Assembly (NCBI GenBank): GCA_006535965.1
Contig: QEAR01000034.1
Span: forward strand, 150,587-214,586
Source of the DNA: Spizellomyces sp. 'palustris'
Taxonomy: Eukaryota; Chytridiomycota; Chytridiomycetes; Spizellomycetales; Spizellomycetaceae
DNA length: 64,000 nucleotides
Direction: 5' to 3'
Shown here: piece after piece, positions 33,901 through 46,700 of the stretch
Numbering within the stretch: the stretch's first letter is position 1
How the letters are laid out: every line of letters begins with the position of its first letter
Program-made: the position numbers and the translations under genes
The notes under the pieces: generated by a model
What the model was told of the DNA's origin: nothing
Databases searched by the model: none
What the model saw: only the letters and a program-made list of their open reading frames with translations

Positions 33901-36276
33901 GACGGACAGAACTGGGGTATTCGACCCACGACGCTGGCAACGCTGATGACGCGTTTGACCTACCAGACGATCATGACCCCTCCCTCACCGGATCTTCTGA
34001 CCTCCACGACGACCTCATCGATGAGCAATCTACCCTCGCATCCCGCCTACACCTGTGGCAAGAACTCGAGCATCGGATCCTCTACTTTATCGCGTCTGTT
34101 TACCATTCCATCAAAGACGAACCACGCGAAGCCGAGTACTATAAACGCGCCGAACAGATGCGTCGATGCATTTTGGGGCCTGTTGAACAGGATGTGGGTG
34201 TCATGACCGCGCGGTTGGAGCGGTTCGTGTCCAGTACGTGGGGCCAGTTGGAACAAGATGGAGGAATGGTGATTGGGACTGTACCCGTCGGTGGGATTTG
34301 CACTGCGGCTGTAATGGAACGCGTGCAAGAGATGTTTAGGCGGTTGGATGGGCAGTGGGGGGTGATGAGGGGATGGAGGGACTTGATTCGGGGTGCCGTC
34401 ACGGCTCCCCTTGAGGATGCATCCGATGGGAGTACAGAACAGGGCCAACCGTCTCAACGTATCGACCCACCCACTGGTGACGAATACCAAAAAGGTATTG
34501 ACCTCCAATCCACGGCAGACGTTTACCAAAACTGGTACACGGTCGCCCTTGAAGATCGCCGCCAACTCTTGACGGGCCACCGAACCATGGGTGGCATGCG
34601 CGGCAAAGAGTCCCAAACCCCTCAAGACAAGGCATTGAGAAGCGAATTGGATCCGTTCTTGTTACCGGCCTCGTGTCTTTCGTTCAAGGATTTGGTTAGC
34701 GAGTTGCGTCGTGTGGGGCAGAGGGTTTTGTCGGGAATTGAGGCCCAGTTGGTGCAGGAAGCCGTCAGGATGGTCTTGAGCGTGTATGATGACCAAGTAT
34801 CGAAACTAGGTATTTTACAAAAGTAGGTATCCACTCCGTACCCAAACGCACACATGTGTGTGTAAACACACAAATGGGTCTCTTACCGTTTTCATCTCAC
34901 ACTAGGGAACTCACTGCCTTTGCCAAACTCTTTAACCTCCGCATCACATACTACCGCCAACTCCAAAAAATCTCTGACGGCGTTATCCCCCCTCCTGAAC
35001 CCCCCTCCGTCGAAGCCTCCCTCCATCAAACCACAACAGAAGAAACAGACCTCACATCCCAAATCACGCACCTCGCAGGTCGAAAACGCTATTTAGAGCA
35101 TTTACAACGTGACACGGGTGACCAGGAATGTGCGATTTGTAAAATGTCTGTTCGGGAGGGGGTTTTAACGCCTTGTGGGCATATTTATTGTGCAGGCAAG
35201 TAATGAAATTATTTGGTTATTTCATTTTGGTTTATCGTGTTGTGGTTAATATTTGTGGGACATAGATTGTGTACGAGGATGGATTCACCGACATCGGAAA
35301 TGTCCCATGTGTAATCAACCCGTATTGCCGGGTACGACGACTCCAGTCTCCCTTTACCCCCTCCCACCCACCTCTTCCACCCCGTCAACCACCGACACCC
35401 CCTCTGACACGACAGACGACGCAACAACCACCCTCCTATCCCACCTCTCCAACATCCCCCTCAAAGGCTCCTTTGGCACCAAACTTGACACCCTCATCCG
35501 ACACCTCAAACACCTCTCCACCCCCTCCCTCGTCTTTTCCCAATGGGACCAAGTCCTGGATATCCTCTCCCAAGGCCTAACCCGCAACAACATTTCATAC
35601 GTGATACTCGGAAAATCCCCCAACGCCATTCAACGCTTCCGAGAGACAAACGTTCAGGTCATGTTATTGAATGCTAGGAGTCAGAGTGCGGGGTTATCAC
35701 TCGTATGTGCTGCTCATGTGTTTTTGGTTGAGCCTGTCGTGTATCCTGAATTGGAAGCTCAAGGTAAAATCACCTTGATGCATCATACAACCCTGCTTTT
35801 TCATTTTTATTCATGTTTTGTGTGTTTTAGCAATTAACCGGATACATCGTATCGGCCAAACACGTCCCACAACCGTCTGGCGATACCTCATGCATGAAAC
35901 ACTTGAAGAGCGTGTCTATGGGTTACGTTACCGTCCACGTGGAGAATGTAAGGTCCGGAAAGCGGGAGAAGTCGTCCGGATGGAGGATGTTGGGTGGTGT
36001 TTGTTTGGTGAGGGTGAGGGTACATCTGATGTATCAGAGGACCGAGGTTTTGAGCTACAACGACAAGGAAATGAACGTCTAGTTGAACGTCAAGTTGAAC
36101 GTGATGGTTCAAGTGATGGTGATACGAGTGACATGCAATGGGATGAAGACGCCCAAGCCCTTTCGGCATTGCGTAATCGGGTTGAGATGGGTACGCCGTT
36201 ACCCACCGTGCAGAGTCGGAGGGGGCGGGGACGGGCTGGTGGTAGGAGGGGTCAGGCCAGTGGGTTATGGTTGTAG
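30997..36276 (+). CDS. SHPRH: SHPRH/Irc20-like SNF2 ATPase with PHD and RING domains
   Basis: The domain order fits SHPRH, a ubiquitin ligase for PCNA in DNA damage tolerance. An N-terminal part leads to LLPFQKRAVGWML. Motif I is split by an intron ([19 protein letters not shown]). A PHD finger is inserted next (CDECDRWYHGQCVG with YVCPSC), as in SHPRH. Then come TLIIAPSVIIEQW, YDIVLTSYDTLRREV, the DEAQ box (VVLDEAQMVKT) and WAVTGTPMGK. A helical region with SVLSNVQQTISSIQQEL follows, then a RING (CAICKMSVREGVLTPCGH with CPMCNQPV). The second helicase lobe has SLVFSQWDQVLDIL, LLNARSQSAGLSL and AINRIHRIGQTRPTTVWRYL. The linker-histone-like H15 domain of animal SHPRH was not found. The order PHD insert, RING insert, helicase C is the defining evidence. 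There are about twelve exons. The last codons are duplicated downstream of the stop. Confidence 0.88.
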
Positions 36277-36460
36277 AGTTTTTTTTTGGGTTGGAGTGTG
36301 GGTTGGATAATGGGGGTTTGTTATTGTATATTGGGTGCTTCAAGCACTGGTTTTGGCGTTGCGTGCAGTGTTGAGATGTACTGGTTACAGACCGTGCAGA
36401 GTTGGAGGGGGCGGGGACGGGCTATGTATTAGGGGTATTGTATAAAACGGGTTATGGGTC
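36181..36460 (+). repeat. Direct duplication of the SHPRH-like 3' end
   Basis: The last 95 bp of the coding region (36181-36275) resemble 36371-36460 beyond the stop. The best block, 33 bp at 36205-36237 and 36391-36423, differs by one base and contains the GC-rich core GGAGGGGGCGGGGACGGGCT. GGGTTATGG recurs after it in both copies. It looks like a tandem duplication of about 186 bp whose second unit now lies in the 3' UTR. Confidence 0.75.
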
Positions 36461-36879
36461 TTGTGTATGTAAATACTTGACGGTTTTGTTGTGGACAAAT
36501 TGGATTTCTGTATTTTGGTGGTTTTTCTTGTGTGTGTGTGTTGGGTGTTCCATTGCAAACCTTTTCGAATTTGTTGAGATGAACGGAGAGGGGAATACGC
36601 TTACATCATCAGATTAGTAACAAAATTATTTCAGACGCGTTAATCACATGATACGCAGTCACGGGTGTAATACCAGTGGTAGAGAACTAAACCACCCAGC
36701 AACGGAGGGGAAAGCTTCAACAAGGGCGACTCGTAGAGTGTGTGTCGTGTCATCGCTCACCACAAAAACACCATAATCAACACTTTTCTTTCAACGATCC
36801 ACACTTTCTCTTCTTTACTTGCGCGCGCGCACTCGATTATTTCATTGGGAACACACCCCAACGTTCCCTTTCGTACGCA
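36277..36879. other. Intergenic region between the two SNF2-family genes
   Basis: After the duplicated 3' block (to about 36460) come T-rich DNA and a GC dinucleotide run (GCGCGCGC near 36823) just ahead of the SWI/SNF gene. A tRNA-like patch near 36670 was examined and dropped. No other gene is visible. Confidence 0.5.
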
Positions 36880-39800
36880 ATGTACACGAATGGACAAGTC
36901 TACCCCCCGCCGCAACAGCAACAGGCTAATACGTACCCCCAGCAAAGACCTATACAAAGAAATGTGAGACCTATTCCGCAGCATATGCAGGCTTTGACGC
37001 AGGAACAGTTGAAGGGGATTATTGCAGTACGTGTAGTGAATCATGCTTTTTTTTTTGGTTGGAAGGGGGTGTGGATTAATGGGCGTTTTTTTGTAGAGTG
37101 CTCAGGCGTTAAAAGAAAAGGGGTCGACAGAGGCGAATGATCCAGAGTTTGCGCAAAAGATTGCGATTTTGAGGCAGTATAGTTCTTTGGGGAAGAATTT
37201 GGCTCAGCAGCAGCAGCAGCAAGTTCAGCAACATGTTGTTGGTCAGCAGCAGCGAGGGCCTGGAACGCAGTGGAGTCATGGTCAGCTTGTTGGTTCTGGG
37301 TTATCCGGTGGACAGGTGCCCGCTGGACAGGGAGCCGTTGGACAGGTTGCCACTGGACAGTTACCGGCTGGACAGGTACAGACAGTGCACCCGCAGCAAC
37401 CTTTGCAACCAAAAGATGGTATACCACCACCACCAACGTTGCAACCATCTGGAACAGCAGCAGGAGTAGGACCCTTCACCCCGGAACAATTAACGGCTCT
37501 CCGATGTCAAATCTACGTTTTCAAACTCATATCTGGCAACAAACCCGTTCCTGAACATTTACGCCAGCGCGTGTTTGACGCTGACCAATTACGACAGTCG
37601 CAAACGTTGACCGAATCCGAGACGCATCCTATCCCGCAGAAAATTGTTGAATCTGTCTTTCAGCATCCCACGCCACCTAAACCAAACCAAGACCCTTCAC
37701 CCGTCCTCAAAACCACTACGGCCCGCTTTGACATGGGACCCCTCTCCAATCCCTATTCATTGCTACCTAAAAAAATTTCGGTGGCGGATCTCCATCAGCG
37801 GGTCGTTATACCCAGTGGAACCCCAAGTGGAATTGATGCCTATGCCTTGATGCAAGAGCGAGAAAAACAGATTCAGGCGCGTGTTCAGTACCGTATCAGC
37901 GAGCTGGAGAATCTTCCTAGTAATTTGTCCAATGATACGGGGGCGAAACTAAAAGCGTTGATTGAGCTTAAATCTCTCAAACTCTTGGATAAGCAAAAGA
38001 GGCTCCGGAGCGATATTGTACAGTGTTTGAGTAAAGCAACGACCCTTACTACCGCTCCTGATCGGGGATCGTTTCGAAGAATGAAAAAGCAGTCGTTGAG
38101 GGAAGCTAAACAGACTGAAAAATTGGAAAAGAACCAGCGCTTGGAGCGGGAGAAACGGGAGCGGCAGAAACATGTTGACTACCTTTTGTCCATCCTCCAT
38201 CACGGGCGTGAGATGCTTGGTTTTCATAAACAGCAGCAAAACAAGGCGACACGGCTCGGTCAAGCTGTGGCGCGCTTCCATCTTGCCGCTCAAAAAGAGG
38301 AAGAAAAGAGGCAGCAGCGTATATCCCAGGAACGTCTAAACGCTTTGAAAGCCAACGATGAAGCCGCCTACCTTAAACTCGTCGACAAGGCCAAGGATAA
38401 CCGTATCATGCATCTCCTCAACCAAACCCAGTCGTACCTAAACAGTCTCACAAAAGCCATGCAAGATCAAAAAGCCAGTGTCGTTGAGCATGAAGTGACC
38501 GAGCTGGAACCACGCGACGGGCACGGTGATGACGACGGCGCGGATTACTACGCCACTGCGCACAAGATTTCCGAAACTGTCTCGGAGCAGCCCGGCATCC
38601 TTGTTGGCGGGCGTTTAAAAGACTATCAAGTCAAGGGGCTCCAGTGGATGGTGTCCTTGTACAATAACCGACTGAACGGGATCCTAGCTGACGAAATGGG
38701 ACTCGGAAAAACGATCCAAACCATCTCACTCATCACATACCTTATGGAAAAAAAGAAGCAAAACGGCCCGTTCTTGGTTATTGTCCCTCTTTCGACGATT
38801 ACCAACTGGGACCTTGAATTCGAGCGATGGGCACCCACTGTCAACCGCATTGTATTTAAAGGCACCGCACCCGAACGTGCTCGTCTTCGAAATGAGATCA
38901 AGGCTGGGTACTATAATGTACTCATCACCACATATGAATACATTATTCGTGAAAAGGGCTTACTAGCAAAGACCAAGTGGGTCTACATGATTATTGATGA
39001 AGGTCATCGAATGAAGAATACGCAATCCAAATTGTCGATTACGCTTATGCAGTATTATTCGACTCGGTATCGGTTGATTTTGACGGGGACGCCGTTGCAG
39101 GTACGTACAAAATTGACCAAAACAACATGACATGATATATAAAATATACTTTTGTTTTTTTTTAGAATAATCTTCCGGAACTATGGGCCCTCCTCAACTT
39201 TATCCTCCCCAAAATTTTCAACTCTGTGGAGACGTTTGATGATTGGTTCAACCACCCTTTTTCCAAAGAAGGCGGTAAAGAAACCGACATGAAACTCAAT
39301 GAAGAAGAATCGCTCTTGATTATTCGGGGATTGCATAAAGTCCTTCGACCCTTTTTGTTGCGTCGATTGAAAAAGGATGTTGAGTCCGAGTTGCCGGATA
39401 AAGTAGAGACGGTTGTTAAATGTCCCATGTCGGCATTGCAGTTGCGTCTATATGAACAGATTCGGAGCAAAAAGAGTAGTTTTGGTGTGGATGGTGCTAC
39501 CCGGTAAGTGTGTTGCGTATTTCGATTTTTCCATTCCCAGTTTTTCTTTTGTTTTGTTGACTTGTTGTTGACTTTCAATTTTAGGAGAAAGGCATTGAAT
39601 AACCTTGTTATGCAGTTCCGAAAGGTCTGTAACCACCCCTACGTCTTTGAAGAAGTCGAACACGTCATGAACCCCACCCGCATGACCGACGACAATCTAT
39701 GGCGCGTCGCAGGAAAATTTGAATTGCTCGATCGAGTTCTCCCGAAATTCAAAGTTACTGGACATCGGGTTTTGATGTTTTTCCAAATGACGCAGGTTAT

Positions 39801-41783
39801 GGATATTATGGAAGATTATTTACGTTTGAAGGCTCATTCGTATTTACGGTTGGATGGGCATACCAAGGCAGAGGATCGGACGACCATGTTAAAGGTGTTT
39901 AATAATCCGGTCAATCCGCCGTTTATTTTCTTGTTGAGTACGAGGGCTGGAGGTTTGGGATTGAATTTGCAAACTGCAGATACGGTTGTGATTTTTGATT
40001 CGGATTGGTGCGTTTTTCAAAATTGTTTGTAGTTTTGGTGTTGAGAAATGAATTGTTTATTCTTTTGTAGGAATCCGCATCAGGATTTACAGGCACAGGA
40101 TCGTGCCCATCGTATTGGTCAAACCAAAGAGGTCCGCATCCTCCGGCTCATCACTGCTCGCTCGGTAGAAGAAACCATTTTGGCCCGTGCACAATACAAA
40201 CTTGATATCGATGGTAAAGTTATCCAAGCCGGAAAGTTTGATAATAAAACCACGGATCGTGAACGTGATGAGCTTTTACGGTCCTTGTTTGGGTCTGAGG
40301 AAGATGAGGATGATAAAGGGGATAATGAAGGGCAATTGGATGATACCGATTTGAATGAGATTATTGCCAGGACCGAAGATGAATTGGAATTATTCAACAA
40401 GATGGATGCGGATCGTAAAGCGGCTGAACTACAATCATGGCGGGCGGCTGGAAACCGCGGTGATCCTCCCCCGAGGCTCATGCAAGACAGTGAACTCCCG
40501 TCCGTCTACGTCCAAGAAGAAGAACTCCCTACCGAACAGGAAATTGAATTAGGACGCGGCGCACGCGCACGAAAGGAAGTACGGTACGATGATGGATTAA
40601 ATGAAGACCAGTTCCTTGCTGGATTGGATTCCGGGGATTTGGATGGGTACATTGAGAAACGGTGGCAACAGCGCGCAAAACGCGAAGAACGCAAAAAAGT
40701 TCGACATGGGGATGACGATGATGACGATCAAGAGGATGAGGACGGGCGGGAGGAAATTGAGCAAGTCGTTTACAAACCCCCTGTTATTGAAACGCCTGGT
40801 AAAGTACCCGGTAGAAAACGCGGTCGTCCACCAAAGAAGCGACCTCCTGTCGAAGAAGTCGTCGAAGACGCCACAGGGGTTATTGTTCCCGCTGGTGAAC
40901 CTAGTCAAGACATGACCCCCCAACTCCCCAAAAAACGCGGCAGAAAACCGAAACCAAAGGAAGAACACGAGGAAGCCCTTTTAGCCAAGCGACGACGGAA
41001 AAAGTTTGCGGGTGTGGATGCGGATGAGGTGGATCCTCTCCCGCCTGCCAAACGCAGAGCCCTTCGACGTGTCTTTGAGGCATGTTACAAGGCAGTGGAT
41101 GCGTCAGAGGTTGTATACGAGAATGGGTAAGTTGTTTCCAAATATCCAAGAGTGCTCTTTTGGTAGTTTTATACAACAACGCACTTTTTTCACACATATC
41201 TTGTTTATGATACAGAGCCCGCCGATTACGTTCTGGCCTTTTCCAATCCGTCCCACCGCGAGCCCAATACCCGGACTACTACAAACTCATCCGCTCCCCC
41301 ATCGCTCTCGACATGATCTGGCACCGTCTCATCCACGTCTACTACAAATCCCTCCAGCAATACATTGACGACTTTCACCTCATGTTCGCCAATGCCATGC
41401 AATACAATGTCGATGGTTCCGAAGTCTACGATGACGCCGTTCAAATGAAACATATTTTTGATTCCAAAATCACTGAATTTGCACCTGGAGGCGACGTACA
41501 AATTTTACCAATGGATGAAACAGAACCCTCCGAATCCACAACACTAAAACGCAAACGCTCTGAAGCATCCACGTTTTCAGACGATGAAAAACGGAAACGA
41601 TCTTGGTCTGATGATGAATCCAGTGTTGATTTTAAACCCAAAAAAAGAAAGCGGGAGAGTGGTGTCCCTGGCATTCCATCAAAGTATGGCCAACTACCTA
41701 AAATTAAAATGAAGCTTCCTCCCCGGGTTTTGGAGGGTGATGGTGGTGGTGAGAATTTGGAGGATGGGGAGATTATGGAGTGA
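36880..41783 (+). CDS. SNF2: SWI/SNF or RSC catalytic ATPase (SNF2/STH1/BRM type)
   Basis: This is the motor subunit of a nucleosome remodelling complex. Exon 1 (36880 on) begins [16 protein letters not shown] Gln-rich N-terminus contains repeats of VAGQLPAGQ type (see 37310-37385). The QLQ domain is [20 protein letters not shown]. An HSA-like basic helix follows ([16 protein letters not shown].. to about 38290). The ATPase core has [60 protein letters not shown] and LILTGTPLQ. The second lobe has [39 protein letters not shown] and [17 protein letters not shown]. The C-terminus has two AT-hook-like motifs ([18 protein letters not shown]) and a bromodomain ([38 protein letters not shown]). Six exons join in frame. 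Whether it belongs to SWI/SNF or RSC cannot be told here. Confidence 0.95.
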
Positions 41784-42088
41784 GACTTTTAGGGGTTGCC
41801 CTCCCGAACGGGGTTTTGTGTACGGAATGTATATATAATGAAAAAATTCAAGTAAAAACTAGTCGCTCCATCTTTCTTTAGCTACTTTTTTGTTTTGTCA
41901 GAACAAAACAATAACCTTATGGTTTGTCACGAATTCCATGTGTTTAAGATGACTGTTTGTTGTGGTGGATATCTCTTTTTTGGCATTCTCATACTCTTGG
42001 ATGTACTATTACCGGGAACCGAGATGCATATTGGCGGGGATCGGATCAAGTGCGAGACAGAGGGAAACGGATGGGCTGTAGTTTACGC

Positions 42089-42304
42089 CTTCAATGTTTA
42101 CGGAAGCGAAAAGCACGATATGTTTTCGATACGGTCGCGCATCGTTTGCGATCCTCGTTTCCCCTTATTGGTGGGGTTCGGATCCGAAGCGCGAGAGGGG
42201 GGGGGGGAGGGATTGCATGGTACACGGGAGCGTACCTAATTGTCAATGTTTATGAATGCGAAAAGCCGTTATGTTGCCGATATGGTAGCGATACATTTGC
42301 GACG
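42089..42304. repeat. Pair of decayed direct repeats of about 65 bp
   Basis: TCAATGTTTA(C/T)G(G)AA(G/T)GCGAAAAG starts near 42091 and again near 42242, and similarity continues for about 60 bp (TATGTT..CGATA..GG(T)..GCG). The offset of about 152 bp suggests an old tandem duplication. An 11-12 bp G run sits between the copies near 42198. No coding role is seen, although short ORFs share NVYxxEK. Confidence 0.55.
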
Positions 42305-42350
42305 CATATAGCCAAACCACACACACACACATTCCCTAATGTCATTTCCA

Positions 42351-43064
42351 CTAGATGGGTATATACATATCTGGTAGGGACTCGTTCGTGAATGGGAGGG
42401 ACGGGGGTGATGCCATGGTAGGCAAACTCTCCATTGACACATCATTTAGTGGCGATGGGAGGATGATATCCACTTGGAACGCTGCGGGTGTTGTTTTAGG
42501 TTCTGGTGAAGGAACTGACGATGGAATGGAGGGTGACATGTCGACCTCTTTGTTTCGTTGGCAAGACTCTAGGCATGTGGTCGTGTTCACATGCAACTCC
42601 AAAGTAGTCCGGGCACCAGCCAGAAATACATTTTTATTCTCAATCCCTGGATTCCTATCCTGATTTACCACCACTTTCCCATCCCCCGTTATTGGCCATT
42701 TGATTTCCACGAGCTTACATTGACTCTTTTCCCTTGTCCGTTCCATCCCCGCTCTGGAGGTTTTCAACGGTTTTCGTTGACGCCGTGACGAGAATGTGGG
42801 TGGTGCCAAGAGGGTTTGAATTGTTTTGGGGGTTTTGGTGGTTTGGATCCAGGTTCCTGTTTGTTTTGGCATGGGGAGGTGTACCTCTGGTGGTGTGTGG
42901 TGTGCTGGGAGATTTGTGTAGGGAACTTTGGGGTAATGAGGTTGCTGACATTCCACCCTCATCGCTTGTTCTGTGTCCAGCCCTTTCGGACGGGTGTCAC
43001 GTGCCTTGATCGGAACCTCGGCGTCATGATCGTGGAAATATTTGGGGATTCCGACAAGGTACAA
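42351..43064 (-). CDS. Doubtful hypothetical ORF, 237 aa
   Basis: This is the only long ORF between the SWI/SNF gene and the P2C ATPase. It starts MYLVGIPKYFHDHDAEV and ends LPDMYIPI. The middle is basic and Lys/Thr-rich and the end is Pro/Ser-rich (SSVPSPEPKTTPAAF, LPSPLNDVSMESLP), consistent with disorder. No domain, signal peptide or membrane segment is seen. It could be an exon of a larger gene, because the frame is open upstream of the ATG for a few codons. It could also be chance. The only support is its length in an otherwise gene-free 1.9 kb. Confidence 0.28.
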   Translation of the reverse strand: MYLVGIPKYFHDHDAEVPIKARDTRPKGLDTEQAMRVECQQPHYPKVPYTNLPAHHTPPEVHLPMPKQTGTWIQTTKTPKTIQTLLAPPTFSSRRQRKPLKTSRAGMERTREKSQCKLVEIKWPITGDGKVVVNQDRNPGIENKNVFLAGARTTLELHVNTTTCLESCQRNKEVDMSPSIPSSVPSPEPKTTPAAFQVDIILPSPLNDVSMESLPTMASPPSLPFTNESLPDMYIPI

Positions 43065-43630
43065 AAAGTTTACAGTTTGGACGGTAGCAATTGCTCAACA
43101 TTATCGACCCAAAAGTTGAATCCACCGATGAAACATACATTCACGCAAAACGAGACTTTAGACGGACCAAACTAATTGTGATGATATATTTTAGGAATGA
43201 TACACATTGACGATGCGAATCAAAAAAGAACAGAGTCGATGGAATGGTATTTATTTGTTTACATTGTTCGCCTGGTCAGGCGCTAAGAACGAGCCGTGCC
43301 TGGACATGTCCAAATGATTCTACAATTGTCAATAATAGAACAAACTGAAATTAAAAGGCTTAGTTCCCGAAATCTCCCGCCTTTGACTTGGCAATAATAA
43401 TCAATACAGAACTTCGCCCAAAAACCCCCTGGTATGTATCCTCACTGTTGAGCGCCATATGCATTCAATGGGATAATCAAACTGTGCAGAGTCTCTTTAT
43501 CTTCCAGGCATCGAATTTCCAGATGGGATTCAACAAAGGGGGATAACCAACAACTTGGCAAAGGCGCGTTCCCTGACTTGGCGTTTTCCCTAATCTAGGG
43601 ACCTGAATGAACACCGATTTCGCGGTTAGA

Positions 43631-43638
43631 TATAAAAG
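43631..43638 (+). promoter_or_regulatory. TATA box of the P2C ATPase gene
   Basis: TATAAAAG lies 93 bp upstream of the ATG at 43731, a normal place for a fungal core promoter. The region 43180-43630 before it shows no coding sequence. Confidence 0.5.
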
Positions 43639-43730
43639 GATAGACGGAATATGGGGTTTGTTCTTGCTCCGACCTGGTTCCCTACTTTTAACTTGTTTGC
43701 AGAGCACTCTAGTGCTTTGCGCAAGAAAAG

Positions 43731-46700
43731 ATGGAGTCTACTGGAGCAACGGAAAAGAAAGCAAAAAAGGTGGATTTGGTGAGTTACTTTATATTTTTTT
43801 CATTCTGATTCCGACGTCATTTGGGCTAGTGGTTAAACAATTTGATTCTGACTATATATTTATATAGAATGAGCACCTTCTTTCGTTTGAGGATATTCAA
43901 AAACTTCACAAAACCTCCTTTGATGTCCGCAAACCGGGTACATCGACGGGTCTCACACCAACCGATGTGATTCAAAGACAGGCTGAACATGGCCCCAACA
44001 TTTTGACACCCCCCAAGCAAAAATCTCTTTTACTGCTATACTTCGAATGTCTTGCCAATCTGTTTAATCTCTTGCTCCTGATCGCTGGTGTCTTCACCTA
44101 TATTCTCTACGGGATTGATCCAGTCGGGAATTACCTTAACGTATGTAGGGCCGAAAGGTTTCTTTTACAGCCAAAAGTCAGTTTGCCAAAATAACCATAA
44201 TTTCAAAAACTTTTTTTGCTAGCTTTATGTTGGAGCTATTCTGTTGGGTGTGGCTTTGCTCAACGCGTTCATTGAGTTCTACCAGCTGCAAAAGAGTGCT
44301 GCCATTCTTCGCTCCTTCATGGTCAGTCATGTCTCTGTATAGGTTTAAAAGTATTTGGCTACTTACTATGTTGGTGCAGAACATGGTCCCGATGAAAGGA
44401 CATGCAATTCGCGGGGGTGCTCTGGTTGACCTGCCCGCAGCTGAACTCGTCGTGGGAGACATTGTTTTTGTTCGACAAGGCGATAAAATTCCGGCAGATA
44501 TTTATGTATTCCACTCGAGCGAACTCAAGGTCGATAATTCGTCCCTAACAGGCGAATCTGATCCCCAAGAACGTACTGCTCACAATACCCATAAAAACCC
44601 TCTCGAAGCCACGAACCTGGCATTTAGCGGCACGCTTGCTATATCTGGAGAGTGCCATGGAGTAGTTATTCGGATTGGCGATAAAACCGTTCTAGGACAG
44701 ATTGCCGGACTCACGCAAAATGAAAAGAAGAGACCCAGTCCGCTATCGCGCGAAATCGATGAGTTTGTCTTCATTATCGCCACGATAGCTTTCATTTCTG
44801 CCCTTATATTCTTTATTATAATCATGATCAAGGCCAAAAAGATAAACACTGCCTTCAACTTTGCAATTGGAGTCCTCACCGCTTGGGTACCTCAGGGACT
44901 TCCGGCGACGATGACGATGCTGTTGACCATTGCTGCAAAGCGCATGGCCGCACGTAACGTTTTGGTGAAAGATCTTCGTGGAGTCGAAACTTTGGGCGCT
45001 ATTACCCTTTTGGCCACTGACAAAACCGGAACACTTACAAAGAATCGAATGACAGTGGCGAGTATCTGGACAAGTCTACGAATCCTTTCAGCGGATCCAC
45101 ATGCAACCAGTTTGGAGGCCGAAGAAGCCGCTTTTGATCTATCCATTAGTGGGGTCAATGAAATGCTGCATCTTTCTGCTATGTGCACTAGGTAGGAGTC
45201 TTTAAACTTCTATGTATCTTACAATGGCTGCTCACTTGGCATATCATAGGGCACGCTTTGACCGAACCGATGTTCCGGTACCGGAGAGGTAAGAATGCTA
45301 AGCCATTTTGGTTATGTATGAATCTTAATACTAATTGGTACATGATGCACAGGAACATCAATGGGGATGCGACCGAAAGTGGTCTTTTGCGTTGGTCAGC
45401 ACAGCAATTAAGCGACATTGACCAAGTAAGGACTACGTTTTGATTTTTCAACGCCTTCTCCCACTTATCCAAGGTACATAAAGTTAAACGCAAAGTATCC
45501 CAAAGTTTTTGAAGTCCCGTTCAATTCTGACAATAAATGGGCTCTAACCATCAACCGGAAACAACATGCCAACGGTGTCTTTACACTGTACCTAAAAGGA
45601 GCCCCCGAAAGAGTTTTAAAGATGTGCTCTGTTATTCTGGTCAACGGCAAAACCGTGCCGCTGACCTCTGAGCATGAACAGGAATTTTTGAATACCTACC
45701 AGTGGATGGCTAGCAAAGGACGTCGAGTGTTGGCTTTTGCACAATTACAAATGCCCACCGAAAAATATCCAGAAAATATAGAGTTTTCAAAGGAAAAGGA
45801 GAATTATCCAACGGTAAAGTACTATCACGAAATTAGTACTGTACCTCCATCGGTTAACATGTTATTGTTACTACAGCGAGATCTATGCTTTATGGGACTC
45901 ATCTGTTTAGAAGACCCACCCAAGCATGGTGTTCGCGAAGCCATTGGTCGATGCCGAGAAGCTGGTATAAAAGTGATGATGGTTACTGGTGATCACCCTT
46001 TGACAGCCGAGGTACATTGCTTGCCATTTTGTACCGACAATCTTTGCAACTTGTAATAATTCTTACATGTGCAAACCAGGCTATCGGACGTAAGATTAAT
46101 CTAATGCTGGGCCATACAAAGGAATCTTTGGCCAAAAAGACTGGTCGTCCAGTTGGGACTATCCAAGAGCACGAATACTCTTCCATCGTCATTCATGGTG
46201 AAACAATCGATGATTTAACTGACAGTGATTGGGACAGAATCCTTTTGAAGGAGGAAGTAAGTTATTCATCCCTGCTCAACAGCACGGGCTTCCATTCACC
46301 ATATTTTTCAGATTATTTTTGCCCGAACGAGTCCGAAACACAAGCTCGAAATTGTTTCTCGTGCCCAAAATCTAGGACACATTGTTGGCGTTACCGGAGA
46401 TGGTGTGAACGACTCTCCAGCATTGAAGAAGGCTGATCTGGGTATTGCTATGAATATTTCTGGATCGGATGTTTCAAAGGAAGCAGCTTCGATGATTCTG
46501 TTGGACGATAATTTTGCTTCCATCGTAGGCGGCATTGCGGAAGGTATGAATTAACGTCACACCTACAGGTTAGTGATAACATCCTGACTTATCATATACT
46601 AGGACGATTGATTTTTGCAAACCTAAAAAAGAGTATCCAATACGTCTTGACGCATATTATCCCCGAAGTTATACCGTTTCTTCTGTATGCTGTTGTCCCG

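Noticed and set aside
36655-36730. Possible tRNA (GTGGTAGAG-like word near 36675)
   Set aside because: It resembles an A box, but no GGTTCGANTCC B box or cloverleaf arms follow at the right distance.
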